Shown piece by piece: positions 34,601 to 45,591 of a DNA stretch of 64,000 nucleotides. The DNA is taken from NCBI GenBank assembly GCA_012932295.1, contig JAAONU010000019.1, positions 30,233,913 through 30,297,912 of the forward strand, written 5' to 3'. This DNA comes from Cyclina sinensis (taxonomy: Eukaryota > Mollusca > Bivalvia > Venerida > Veneridae). The translations under genes and the position numbers were made by a program. The first letter of the stretch is position 1. Each line of letters starts with the position of its first letter. The notes under the pieces are model-generated. The model was not told the DNA's origin. It was given only the letters and a program-made list of their open reading frames with translations, and did not search any database.

Positions 34601-37600
34601 TACCTGTTGTATGAATGTATGTACAGCCATTGCAAATCAAACAGGTTATGAAGTAACATTTTACCTGTTCTATGAAGATAAAAGTGATAAATGTCATTCG
34701 ACATGTCCCCTTTAGGAGTGGATCAGTGGTCAAATGGTAACGCGCTGGACTGATAACCAAGTGGTCGCGAGATCGATCCCCCGTTCTTCCATTAACTTTT
34801 CTAAATGTCTTTCGGATGAGATGTTAAACCGAGGTCCCATGTATCAGTGCTTTACACTGAGCATGCAAAAGAACCAGGGGTGTCTCTGGAATGAGATGTT
34901 TTCTGTATCTTGCACTATCCCGCACAACATAAAATAACTAATCTCTGCAAGTGGCGCCAGTCATATGGGCAAGCGATACCAACTATAAATAAACTCAAAT
35001 TGATGACTGACTTGTCCTGTGATTATATAGGTAGTTAAACTGACAGTTGACCTGTCCTGTGATTATAGAAGTGGTTAAAGGAACATTTTGTCTCTGATAT
35101 AGACATATAGTTTTATTTACAGACATTTTACATAGTTTGTAGTTCTAAAGGTAGTTAAACTGACATTTTACCTGACCTGTGATTATAACATTTAAATGAC
35201 ATTTATTTATTTTGTGATTATAAAGTGATTATATGTGACAAATACCTGTCCTATGAACAAATAGGTGTAAAAGTGACATTGTACCTGTCCTGTGAATATG
35301 TAAGTGGTTTAAATGACATTTTACCTGTCCTGTGATGATATAGATTGTTAAAGTGACATATTACATGTCCTATGATAATAAGGTCATTAAAATGACATTT
35401 CTGTAGCCGTTTGTTTATAGTTGATTAAATATAAATGTTTCCTGTCTTATAATTAGATGGGAGTTTAAACTGACATTTTTCCTGTCCCGTGTATATATGA
35501 CATTTTACCCATCCTGTGAATATAAAGGTTGCTTAAATGTTATCTTACCTCTTCTATGATTATAAAGATGGTTAAAGTGACATATCCTGTAAACATATAG
35601 GTGATTTAAATAATAGTTTATTTGTCCTGTGAATATAAAGTTGGTTTAAATGATGTCTTAACTGTCCTGTGATGATATAGGTGATTAAACTGACGTTTTA
35701 CCTGTCCTGTCATTACATAGGTGGATAAAATCACAATTTACCTGTCCTATGATTATGGAGGTGATTAAACTGACGTTTTACCTGTCCTATGAATATATGT
35801 GCAGCCGTTGCAAATGACTCAATTGGCGTTGTTTGAAGTGTCAGTTGAAGAAATAGTGAGATGGATTTGATTATAATTTGCATCGTTCCTAAATAGTATA
35901 GCACTGACACAACCGCGCTGAAAAATATCACCACCGGCAAAATCTGTAACAGACAAATGTAGTGTAATATAAATATGATCAGGGACAAAAAGTCCGTGTG
36001 CTCGTGTACTGTAATCAGCTGGGCGGTCGTTCCGGATGTTCTATCCCAATACACCTACTTGACAGAAATTTTACCAAATTTACAAAGATAAGTTATTCAT
36101 TCACATAAAATGACCTTACGCATTATGTTTAAATTAGATGTATATTGCTTTTGAACCAAATATGCGCATATACTCTTATGTCCGTTCTCAGATAAGCACT
36201 GATTAAAACAAAGCACCTTACCTTAAAGGCAACAGGATGGTCAATGTTTTTCTCTCCAAAAACGAACTCTGACCCTTTATCAGTATATGCAAGAAAAGTA
36301 GTGACTTGCTGTCCAACCCACTCACAAGCCTTATAGCCAGGTCCCCATCGCAAGATAAGTAATCCAAGCCCAAATTGAACAAAAATGCCCCATATCACTG
36401 GTGTCCATATGATCTGAAATTAAAGAATGAAATGTTAATATATTTAATAAAATCATCACCATCCAGTTATACGGTTATACTCATATGCATCATTATCATC
36501 GTCATCATCAACAGGAGCAAGAACAACAACAACAGTTGCAGCAAGAGCAGCAGCAGAAACAACAACAACAAAAAACATTGACATTTAAATTTACTTTAAA
36601 AACTAGTCTGTTTGGTACAGTAAAAGAAATGAAAATCTACAATATGCAACTGTATGTGTATTTAAGCATGTTTCTTTTTTGATAGCAGACCGTCTAGTCA
36701 AAGCATTGCTATGTAAATAAGAGGCAAAGAACATAAACGGAATATGTCAACAGTATTATTATATGAAAAATCGTCGTTGCCAAATGTAAAAGAGGTTATT
36801 ATTGACCTTTCTTGGATATTTTGAAAACATCACAGATATAGCGACGAATACTGCCAGTCCACCGAGAGGAACCCATTTCATCCATTCGTTCCACAGATCT
36901 ATGACCAGAAATACTAAAATGGCGATTAGGACAACTATGGTGGAAACTCTGAAAGAAAACGGAATTCAAGACATAACAGTCGGTAGGAGCACTACAGTAT
37001 GCAAGTCATAATAGTCGGTACGAGCTCTACAGTATGCAGGAAATAAAAGTCAGTAGGAGCACTACAATAGGTAAGACATAACAGTCGGTAGGAGCACTAC
37101 AGTAGGTAAGACATAACAGTCGGTAGGAGCACTACAGTAGGTAAGACATAAAAGTCGGTAGGAGAACTACAATAGGTATGACATAACAGTCGGTAGGAGC
37201 ACTACAATAGGTATGACATAACAGTCGGTAGGAGCACTACAGTAGGTAAGACATAACAGTCGGTAGGAGCACTACAGTAGGTAAGACATAACAGTCGGTA
37301 GGAGCACTACAGTAGGTAAGACATAACAGTCGGTAGGAGCACTACAATAGGTAAGACATAAAAGTCAGTAGGAGCTCTACAGTAGGTAAGACATAACAGT
37401 CGGTAGGAGCACTACAGTAGGTAAGACATAAAAGTCAGTAGGAGCACTACAGTAGGTAAGACATAACAGTCGGTAGGAGCACTACAGTAGGTAAGACATA
37501 ACAGTCAGTAGGAGCACTACAGTAGGTAAGACATAACAGTCGGTAGGAGCACTACAGTAGGTAAGACATAACAGTCAGTAGGAGCACTACAGTAGGTAAG

Positions 37601-40011
37601 ACATAACAGTCGGTAGGAGCACTACAGTAGGTAAGACATAACAGTCAGGTAGGAGCACTACAGTAGGTAAGACATAACAGGCAGTAGGAGCACTACAGTA
37701 GGTAAGACATAATAGTCGGTAGGAGCACTACAGTAGGTAAGACATAACAGTCAGTAGGAGCACTACAGTAGGTAAGACATAAAAGTCAGTAGGAGCACTA
37801 CAGTAGGTAAGACATAAAAGTCAGTAGGAGCACTACAATAGGTAAGACATAACAGTCGGTAGGAGCACTACAGTAGGTAAGACATAACAGTCAGTAGGAG
37901 CACTACAGTAGGTAAGACATAACAGTCGGTAGGAGCACTACAGTAGGTAAGACATAAAAGTCATTAGGAGCACTACAGTAGGTAAGACATAAAAGTCAGT
38001 AGGAGCACTACAGTAGGTAAGACATAAAAGTCAGTAGGAGCACTACAGTAGGTAAGACATAAAAGTCAGTAGGAGCACTACAGTAGGTAAGACATAACAG
38101 TCGGTAGGAGCACTACAATAGGTAAGACATAAAAGTCAGTAGGAGCACTACAGTAGGTAAGACATAAAAGTCAGTAGGAGCACTACAGTAGGTAAGACAT
38201 AAAAGTCAGTAGGAGCTCTACAGTAGGTAAGACATGAAAGTCGGTAGGAGCACTACAGTAGGTAAGACATAAAAGTCAGTAGGAGCACTACAGTAGGTAA
38301 GACATAAAAGTCAGTAGGAGCACTACAGTAGGTAAGACATAACAGTCGGTAGGAGCACTACAGTAGGTAAGACATAACAGTCGGTAGGAGCACTACAGTA
38401 GGTAAGACATAAAAGTCAGTAGGAGCACTACAGTAGGTAAGACATAACAGCCGATAGGAGCACTACAATATGGCATAATGTCGGGTTCTTGAGGTTTATC
38501 TTTAATCTACCCAAACCCACCACCTCGGTTATAAAGCCATTTACCGATGTAGCATTCTCGGTTTACGTTGTTAATATTATTCTGAATAATATGCTATGCT
38601 GTTAAATTGCCTTTTTCAACGACAGACAGACAGACAGTAATTATAATTTTCAATGCCTCAATAGTCAAAAATTGAATAATATATTACAGTTTTATATGCA
38701 GGTGACTATTCTTGGATAAGTTAAGCTGTAAAACTATTTGAGTATTCCTTACGTACTCACTAACATGTAAAAACAGAATAGCTCTTTCCATGGGCAATGA
38801 TAATGCAGTTTTGCGTACTTATGTAAAAGTCACATGCGTTATGAACGGTTTATGTCACAGATAGTATACTCATATATAAGGCATAAACTGTGACAAGTAT
38901 TTGCACGTGAACGAGGCAAGTGCATTGGTGAGAATATGCGTACTTGTATTGTAAATATAATTTTCTTTTTTTTTTCTATTTAAAGATCGTGTGATTTTTT
39001 CGCCGTATTTCAGTTTTGTACGCGATCATTCATCAACAGGCTGCCTCAGAACTTTTGCCGTTTTAACCCTACATTGATGAATGGAAAGTAACTGAATGAG
39101 AAACAATGGGCAGGACTCACGATCCAGTGGTCCCTGGTTCGAATCTCACCAAGGGCGAGGGTCTCCAGTGATTTTCTACACATTGTTCAAACACAAACCG
39201 TTTAGTCCCTGAAAGTTAATTCGACAAGTGGAGATCAAAAATTCAAATTCAGACTTGGTTTTGATTAAAAGGGAGAGACATAGCCATGCGAGAGTGTATG
39301 ATAAGCAAGTGCAACTTGAGTGGGATCGAATACAGGCATATGAGGACACACATGCGCAACGCGCCGTGCATGCTATGTTATTAGAGGAAAACGTGACCTA
39401 AACTTTTATCATAATTCACATCTAAATAATGAGCCCCATGCAATAAATACTTTCAGGCCGGACACTTTTCTGCAAAAAAATGTTTAAAAGATCCTTATTG
39501 TTATGATGTTTCTGTGGTAAAAATCTATTTTTTTTGTCTTAAAGTTTAGAAAGATTAAAGTGGCAACAAAAATCATTTACCTCCTTAGCCATAGTGAAAC
39601 ACGTTTATTCTTTGGCTTGGTAAGTGTCTTAAACTTGCGGCAACATTTTGATAAAGTTTGCTTAAGTTTTCCTCCAGTCAATATATTTATGCAAACGAAG
39701 GATAAAAACACAGCAATAATGCAAACAAACGCTGACTGTGTCGGGTTTAAGTAGAGAACAAATCCAGAATACACGTAATATCCAATCAAAACAATGAGAG
39801 GCATTAGACGTTTCATATAAATCCCGGCTCTAAAAAGGCACGTTTTCTTTCCACACCAATGTCCGTCGGTTTCTCCCTCGTTGTAAGACATTCTGCCGGG
39901 AACTCTGTAAAAATTCCTGTCTAACGGTCTCGTTTTAAGTCCACCATCTTTAAACAAGCGTTCAGATTCACTTTGTTCTGCATCACCGCGTTCAACGGAA
40001 AATTGAAACAT
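31421..40011 (-). CDS. Concentrative nucleoside transporter (SLC28/CNT family), nine coding exons
   Basis: Exons in transcript order: 40011-39581, 36948-36807, 36413-36222, 35943-35782, 33740-33615, 33412-33282, 32917-32749, 32574-32416, 31636-31421. All joins have GT-AG borders and compatible phases, giving about 575 residues (human SLC28 proteins have about 650-690). CNT hallmarks in order: WKWVPLGG region, WGIFVQFGLGLLILRWGPG, HPVAFK, FFSAVVSVLYYLGTMQ, SELHAVMTSGFATVAGT, SASFMSAPAALAIAK, FQLICSYIFMP, NEFLAY, RILATYILCGFG and NIACFMTACVAGI. The family couples nucleoside uptake to Na+ (or H+) at the plasma membrane. Which SLC28 paralogue it matches cannot be told. Odd points: changed nucleoside-contact residues, a 40-bp array in intron 4 and a 35-bp array in intron 1. 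The very C-terminus may instead be spliced from a gcag|gtatca site. Confidence 0.92.
32416..32574 (-). CDS. SLC28-like exon 8
   Basis: Acceptor tatatttcag, donor gtatgt. Encodes LICSYIFMPLAAVIGVPWSE, TKTVGALIGKKIVINEFLAY and ADLGAMIKEDVIG. The NEF motif (ribose-contacting Glu in CNTs) is intact. Confidence 0.88.
32749..32917 (-). CDS. SLC28-like exon 7
   Basis: Acceptor ctttttcag, donor gttata (weak). Encodes the end of a split Gly codon, then QESNLIEALSVGATTAIKLV and AFVVVNLIAFIAVLNFLDTA, through ...YPDLSFQ. Confidence 0.88.
33282..33412 (-). CDS. SLC28-like exon 6
   Basis: Acceptor tgttgcgcag, donor gtatgt. Encodes VPAEHVISASFMSAPAALAI and AKISVPETQVSKIKTQKEIK, a CNT signature block (ASxMSAPAALA). 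Confidence 0.9.
33420..33449 (+). repeat. (AAAT)n microsatellite
   Basis: acaaataaataaataaatag and following taaataaac, directly on the intron side of SLC28-like exon 6's acceptor. Confidence 0.8.
33615..33740 (-). CDS. SLC28-like exon 5 (HP1 region)
   Basis: Acceptor acttttacag, donor gtaaat. Encodes VESSVALKPFWMKLTESELH and AVMTSGFATVAGTIIAAYVE, then FG. Joined to the Gly-Gln ending exon 4 this makes Gly-Gln-Val-Glu where other CNTs have Gly-Gln-Thr-Glu. Confidence 0.9.
34450..35781 (-). repeat. Degenerate 40-bp array derived from the exon 4 splice donor
   Basis: About 20-30 imperfect 40-bp units fill the start of SLC28-like intron 4. On the plus strand a unit reads like gtgattaaactgacgtttta followed by cctgtcctgtgattatatag. 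The true exon 4 end (35782) and its donor read as one more unit: on the minus strand ATTCATAGGACAG|GTAAAAC. Several units keep the full GGACAG|GTAAA. A longer copy near 34600-34640 includes about 25 nt more of the exon. A SINE interrupts the array at 34713-35004. Confidence 0.8.
34713..35004 (+). repeat. SINE with conserved core (same family as 11112-11410)
   Basis: Head 'aggagtggatcagtggtcaa', core 'gtctttcggatgagatgtta' plus 'aaccgaggtcccatgtatc', then 'caaaagaaccaggggtgtct' and a tail 'actataaataaactcaaat'. Inserted within the 40-bp donor-derived array, so it is younger than part of that array. Confidence 0.8.
35782..35943 (-). CDS. SLC28-like exon 4
   Basis: Acceptor ctgttacag, donor gtaaaa. 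Encodes ILPVVIFFSAVVSVLYYLGT, MQIIIKSISLFLQLTLQTTP and IESFATAAHIFIGQ. Its last ~15 nt are the seed of the intronic repeat array. Confidence 0.9.
36222..36413 (-). CDS. SLC28-like exon 3
   Basis: Acceptor ctttaatttcag, donor gtaagg. Encodes IIWTPVIWGIFVQFGLGLLI, LRWGPGYKACEWVGQQVTTF and a segment ending GEKNIDHPVAFK, all strong CNT matches. Confidence 0.92.
36511..36575 (+). repeat. (CAA/CAG)n imperfect microsatellite
   Basis: A CAA/CAG-rich trinucleotide run in SLC28-like intron 2. It gives Gln- or Ser/Asn-rich short ORFs on the plus strand that are not genes. Confidence 0.8.
36807..36948 (-). CDS. SLC28-like exon 2
   Basis: Acceptor gttttctttcag, donor gtcaat. Completes a split Arg codon and encodes VSTIVVLIAILVFLVIDLWN, EWMKWVPLGGLAVFVAISVM and FSKYPRK. 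Confidence 0.88.
36967..38466 (+). repeat. 35-bp satellite array (~42 copies)
   Basis: Unit: ggtaggagcactacagtagg followed by taagacataacagtc. Variants toggle at aacag/aaaag, tcgg/tcag and cagtag/caatag. It fills the 3' part of SLC28-like intron 1, and its first unit starts about 18 bp from the exon 2 acceptor. Copies are highly alike, so the array is young or being homogenised. Confidence 0.95.
38467..39580. other. SLC28-like intron 1, distal part
   Basis: No exon seen. A tRNA-like fragment around 39105-39215 has 'gatccagtggtccctggttc' and 'gaatctcacc' and may be a SINE head. A (GACA)n run is near 38622-38636. Confidence 0.4.
39581..40011 (-). CDS. SLC28-like exon 1 (first coding)
   Basis: ATG at 40011 opens MFQFSVERGDAEQSESERLF, an acidic cytosolic N-terminus, then two membrane spans (LMPLIVLIGYYVYSGFVLYL and SAFVCIIAVFLSFVCINILT), ending KNKRVSLWLRR before the donor gtaaat. 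It is the first ATG of the frame. N-terminal length is somewhat shorter than in vertebrate SLC28. Confidence 0.85.
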
Positions 40012-40345
40012 GACTACAAGTGAATAAACGTCTTAAAATTATAAAGATATAGCAAATAGCCTATCTATGTAAATATGTAAACATTATGCCGAGACAACAG
40101 CAAACTTTTAAAATGAGTGCGTTATAATCTCAGTTTTGAATTTGAGAACACGTTACATTTAGGTCGTTTTTACCTTCGGTCATCTTTATGACTGGCCGAA
40201 CTTAATACAAGCGATATCAAACCATGTATTTTCTGAAATTAGTACATTTATATCACTTGTAAAATTGACCAGTGGAATATTCCAAAGTCCTGCAAACTGC
40301 AAAGGATATTGTACATCAGGTCAACACTTGTTAACCAAAAGACTT
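40012..40345 (-). promoter_or_regulatory. Likely 5' UTR / proximal promoter of the SLC28-like gene
   Basis: About 330 bp between the start codon and a 45-bp minisatellite. No core promoter element can be placed with confidence, and an untranslated first exon further upstream cannot be excluded. Confidence 0.25.
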
Positions 40346-41622
40346 TTAACTAAACTGTCAGCGATATAATGTCATGGGTTTGAGGCCCAACACCAACAAT
40401 TTATGTGATGAAGTTAGTAGTTTGAGTGTATTTAGAGTCACATGCTCAGTATATAGCCGCTCTTGTAAGAGTGCATTTAGAGTCACATGCTCAGTATATA
40501 GCCGCTCTTGTAAGAGTGCATTTAGAGTCACATGCTCAGTATATAGCCGCTCTTGTAAGAGTGCATTTAGAGTCACATGCTCAGTATATAGCCGCTCTTG
40601 TAAGAGTGCATTTAGAGTCACATGCTCAGTATATGGCCGCTCTTGTATGAGGGCATTTAGAGTCACATGCTCAGTATATAGCCGCTCTTGTAAGAGTGCA
40701 TTAAGAGTCACATGCTCAGTATATAGCCGCTCTTGTAAGAGTGCTTTTAACTAAACTGTCAGCGATATAATGTCATGGGTTTGAGGCCCAACACAACAAT
40801 TTATGTGATGAAGTTAGTTAGTAGTTTGAGTGTATTTAGAGTCACATGCTCAGTATATAGCCGCTCTTGTAAGAGTGCATTTAGAGTCACATGCTCAGTA
40901 TATAGCCGCTCTTGTAAGAGTGCATTTAGAGTCACATGCTCAGTATATAGCCGCTCTTGTAAGAGTGCATTTAGAGTCACATGCTCAGTATATAGCCGCT
41001 CTTGTATGAGGGCATTTAGAGTCACATGCTCAGTATATAGCCGCTCTTGTAAGAGTGCATTTAGAGTCACATGCTCAGTATATGGCCGCTCTTGTATGAG
41101 GGCATTTAGAGTCACATGCTCAGTATATAGCCGCTCTTGTAAGAGTGCATTAAGAGTCACATGCTCAGTATATAGCCGCTCTTGTAAGAGTGCATTTAGA
41201 GTCACATGCTCAGTATATAGCCGCTCTTGTATGAGGGCATTTAGAGTCAAATGCTCAGTATATAGCCGCTCTTGTAAGAGTGCATTTAGAGTCACATGCT
41301 CAGTATATAGCCGCTCTTGTATGAGTGCATTTAGAGTCACATGCTCAGTAAATAGCCGCTCTTGTATGAGGCATTTAGAGTCACATGCTCAGTATATAGC
41401 CGCTCTTGTATGAGTGCATTTAGAGTCATGCTCTTGTAAGAGTGCATTTAGGGTCACATGCTCAGTATATAGCCACTCTTGTAAGAGTGCATTTAGAGTC
41501 ACATGCTCAGTATATAGCCGCTCTTGTAAGAGTGCATTTAGGGTCACATGCTCAGTTTATAGCCGCTCTTGTAAGAGTGCATTTAGAGTCACATGCTCAG
41601 TATATAGCCGCTCTTGTAACTC
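40346..41622 (+). repeat. 45-bp minisatellite with higher-order duplication
   Basis: Unit: gtgcatttagagtcacatgc, tcagtatatagccgctcttg, taaga. About 25 copies in two blocks. Each block is introduced by the same ~95-bp leader (ctgtcagcgatataatgtca...; 40355 and 40755), so a larger segment was duplicated. 45 is a multiple of three, so long open frames appear on both strands (15-residue periods); they are judged non-coding. Confidence 0.93.
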
Positions 41623-41676
41623 GTCTTATTATCGAAAATGATGATTTCTGACTTAAAATCATGAATGACTTTCTGT

Positions 41677-42113
41677 CTGGAATCCCGTTCAGACCACGTA
41701 GATTATCAAAATAAAATGCCGCACGTCACGTGTTCCATCTTGCGATGTCACCATCGCCCTTTCTGCACGGTGACTAAGTCGCATGTCAGTATTTTCGGCT
41801 TTTTACCATTACCCGTGATGTGTTACGTCCACGGATAAATTGTCCTCAATGAATAAGTCTCAACGAGACAAGCGAAATTTTTGTTAAATCCTCGCGAGGA
41901 TTTAACACGAGACATGCGACATTTCATTTTGAGTCTCGTGACGATTAAAGTAATACATAGGAAAATTTAAATATTAAATTTCGCCTGTACTTCCTCGCGA
42001 TGTTTAATAATTTTGCTTGTATATGTTCATCTGAAAGGGCGAGACAAGAGATGTTTTTCTTAATCTGACCTGTCAAATAGAAGATATTTTACGTGGCTCG
42101 AACGGGATTCCGT
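41677..42113. mobile_element. Possible short TIR element
   Basis: tggaatcccgttcagaccac (41677) and the complement of gtggctcgaacgggattccg (42094-42113) form imperfect 23-bp inverted ends. No clear target duplication. A perfect 26-bp palindrome lies inside. Confidence 0.4.
41882..41907. repeat. Perfect 26-bp palindrome
   Basis: tgttaaatcctcg followed directly by its reverse complement, centred at 41894/41895 on cgcg. The flanks (gtctcaacgagac, gagtctcgtgacg) hold further short inverted repeats. Confidence 0.9.
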
Positions 42114-43300
42114 ATAAAACACTTCAAAAAGTATTTGCGGATATTTTTGGTTGAATGGGTCTTTATTTATTTATCCTCACGTGAAAATGAATAATATTAT
42201 TTTGGAACGTGTCCAACGAGATATACACTCGAACAATGAAACAGATAAAAAGCGACGTATGAGAAAGTTTGGTGTTCGAGAACTAGGTTTGTAAGAGGTG
42301 TCTAAGCTTTCTTTTTTGGAACTTGATGATATGAGGTTTTTGTCAAATCATGTCTACCAACATGATGCAATACCAGCAGTACGCAAAAGGATTGTTAACA
42401 TGACAAAGATGAAGTGCTCACGGATAAATTGAGATTGAGTCTTGGTGACTTCAGACCCTGAAAAAGCTATATTAGAGTGAGGAGTCCTGCGCAAGAACCA
42501 ATAACGTTTTAATGTTTCGCTAAAAATGACTGAATTCAAGTTATAGTTCATCATGGCTTCTTTGAAACTCAGCTTGTTGGAAACATTTTTATAACACTAC
42601 ACACTGAAACTAGTATGTGTATCAACAAGGGACGACGAAAAATAAACCATATGTTTTATAGTATAATGTACATGTTCCATTTTCGGAACTTCACTCTTTT
42701 TCTAACTGATTTTTCCAACCATACAACCATAAAGAACCAGCTAAAGGATATAAGTTCAAATCTGTACACAATCTACAATCTGCTTGTAAAAAAATTCACA
42801 CAGAATGACTTGGGATAGAACGAGGAAATATTTAGACAGTGGATCCACCGACAACAACGCTGTTTTCAGTTTTACGGTGAGTAAGTTCAGATGAAATTGA
42901 AGAGCTCATGAATACACTATTCATCACCGTCGAGATCACCACGACAGTGACATCACTGGCGCTTGTCTGACGTGTGCTGATCCTTAGTTGTAACTTATTT
43001 CGAGGAGCAAACTTTCAAAAATATTGTCATAAACACACTTAAGTTGCTTTTCTTTTAGCACAAATATTCTGAAATATGGTTATATATTTATAATTTATAT
43101 GTATACATTTTTATTTTCGTTTATTCAAGTACATGTATTTAAAGGAAAGACTTCTTTAATTTCAAACACTCCTCGTTATTTCATTCACAACAGATTATGT
43201 GTAACAATGCTTTGTTTATTTTGTAGTACACCTAAGTTAAGAGATCATGACATTATCAGTTTAAGATAACTATATGAGTACTATGTATTGAAGTTATAAT
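42114..43300. other. Intergenic, no gene supported
   Basis: Short ORFs on both strands lack domains. No SINE or TIR recognised. Confidence 0.4.
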
Positions 43301-44096
43301 CAGGACAAAATTAAGTACGAAAGTTTACAAAGGACAAAGTTTGTAAAAAAATGGAGAGTTATAGCTTAATGTTTACCGCCTTTATCAGAGTTTTAGACGG
43401 TATTTGCAAGAATATTTGAATAGCGGTCCTAACAAAAATAATATGTCAGTAAACAAAGGCTAAAATACTATAGTTATTATGTTTTTTTTTACATTCCCTA
43501 CATGAAGTTTCCAGTCTGTTTCTTCAAAAGCCTTGACAAAGAATAAATATAGTAAACAAAGAGAATTATTCTCAGAATTTAATAGAGTTATCTTCTCTGC
43601 ACTGCATTCCTTCATTATCAATTCTATCCCTACAAAAGTTCAGGTCTGTTTCTTCAAGGACTTTGGAAAAAAATATGAAACTTGACAAAGGACAATAATT
43701 CTAAAAACTAAATGGAAAGATATGGTTCTTTTGCACATATCCCGTTATCTGAGCTTTCCGTACATGAAATTTCCTGCCTGTTTCGTCAACTGTCTTGTAG
43801 AAATTGTACAGGCAAAGCAAATGTGAAAGTTATCATAAGGAATTTTTTTAAAAAGATGAACAGAGAGTTATGCTTCTTTAACTCAGAATTCCTCTGCTAT
43901 AAGGTTTATCAATCAATAAAGTTTCCAGTCTGGAATCCTCAAAGGCCTCTGTTAAATAAAGGGAAATAATTTCAAACATTAAGTGGAGAGTTACCGTTCT
44001 TTATTATTGTTTTACTCCTCTATCATGTCTATAACAACTATTCCTACAAGACGTTTCCAGTCTGTAACTTCAATGGTCTTTGGAATCAGGTCCAGA

Positions 44097-44132
<36 letters not shown>

Positions 44133-44330
44133 AACGAAGGACGATAGTTCGCAGTTATAGAGTAATGATTCTTCACACTTCATTTCTCCATGATGAAAGA
44201 TATCCGTGTATAAATGTTCAAAACTGTTTCTTCAACTGTTCTGGAGTAATGATCAGATTAGATATGAACTTTAGCAACTGGCAATGATTTTCAAAAAGGT
44301 GTGTTACAGTTCTTGTGCACTGCTTTTTTA
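43301..44330 (+). repeat. Degenerate ~170-bp tandem repeat
   Basis: Five or six units share 'tttccagtctgtttcttcaa', 'ctttggaaaaaaat', 'gacaaaggacaataattc' and 'tggagagttac'. A 32-bp A-run (44098-44129) interrupts one unit. The ORF at 43712-43969 is made of repeat sequence. Confidence 0.6.
44098..44129 (+). repeat. Poly-A run (32 A)
   Basis: Thirty-two consecutive A bases inside a degenerate tandem repeat. Confidence 0.95.
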
Positions 44331-45591
44331 TCGGATCTGTCCTTAAGGTGTCTTAAAATTATGGTTTTGTTTGACACATGTCTTTACATTTTGTAAAGAT
44401 CTGATCTAACGATTAAATCACGTGTGCAGGTCTTTCTAGACACCTGGACAGGCCTGTTCTTCTGGGGTAGACCTGTCCACGTGCTTTAAAAGACCTATGC
44501 AGTAGATTTGGTTGTAAGAGTAGGTAATTCTAAAACATTTAGTCCACGTGCTTAGATTATCTTTTTTTGAAAATTAACGAACGAGTAGAAAATATATAAG
44601 GAAAACATTATTTCATAAAGATAGCGAATGCGTTTAAACACTTGTTACTGATATCTAATATCTACAATAATCTCATTTACACAGGTTTTAGGAACAAATA
44701 CTATGGACACTGCAATATGACGAAATCAATTTTCATAACTCACAACTGTAAGTATAAACAGTATAGTCTTAATGTATGACGCAGTGATTTTCATTCACAA
44801 GTACATCTCATATCATAGTTATGTCCCCTGTACCTGAGGTTCGGGCACTCATTTGACGTTGTTCGTGTGACTGAAACATGAAGCATATTGCCTATTGTTT
44901 AGTATACCAGATGGGATCCGCGCATGAGCGGGCTAAGAGTAAATGGGAATTGGTCACAATTGTAACAGGGTAATTTTTGCATGACGAACTTGATTGTAAC
45001 ACTCAAGCAGAGAATTTTGGTCCCTAGATTTTGAAACTTGTCTGGAACATAAAATTGGAATGAGCTTGTTTTATTTCTTAGGCAGAGGCGGCTCCTGAAG
45101 GCACCAACCAGATTTTACAGTAGTTACGCGCAGGCTTTTTTTAAACAGCTTCCCACAATATTTAGAAACTATTATATCGGTTTTCATTACTTTAACAGTA
45201 TTTTAAGCACATTTTATTGTACCCGATAGGCTGTGTGGAAAAGAATGGTAGGGATGCAAATACTGTCGGGTTCTGATAGAGCCTCAACGTTGAACAGGTG
45301 TGATCGTTCCATTAACTTTTATCAACTACAACATGTATTTTCAACAAGAGAATATTAACTTCGAGAATCAAGCGTGAAGCTAAATCCATTAGGTCTATTT
45401 TGATTTATGTGTTTACCCATTTTGTTCAGACCATTTTCCCTATTTGATTTTATTGAGATATTCTTCAGCGACATAGAACAATAATTACAGCAAAACCTGT
45501 TTCACATGTTGTATAAAAGCATAGGCAAATATTTTTGACAGGTTACACAATGCGATTATAATTCTGCAGCATTGCTGTTTTGGTGAAACCC
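44331..45591. other. Intergenic, nothing supported
   Basis: Contains 'cacctggacaggcctgttct' type partial palindromes near 44440-44480 but no gene. Confidence 0.35.

Noticed and set aside
36485..36682. Gln-rich ORF (possible poly-Q protein)
   Set aside because: It comes from a CAA/CAG microsatellite in an SLC28-like intron, on the opposite strand.
37000..38466. CRISPR-like array
   Set aside because: The 35-bp units are head-to-tail with no unique spacers, in an animal intron; it is a satellite.
40358..41651. Long repeat-coded ORFs on both strands (117-212 codons)
   Set aside because: They are read out of a 45-bp minisatellite whose length is a multiple of three; several frames stay open at once, with no start context, domain or splice support.
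43712..43969. 85-codon plus-strand ORF
   Set aside because: It lies in a degenerate ~170-bp tandem repeat and its phrases recur in neighbouring units.
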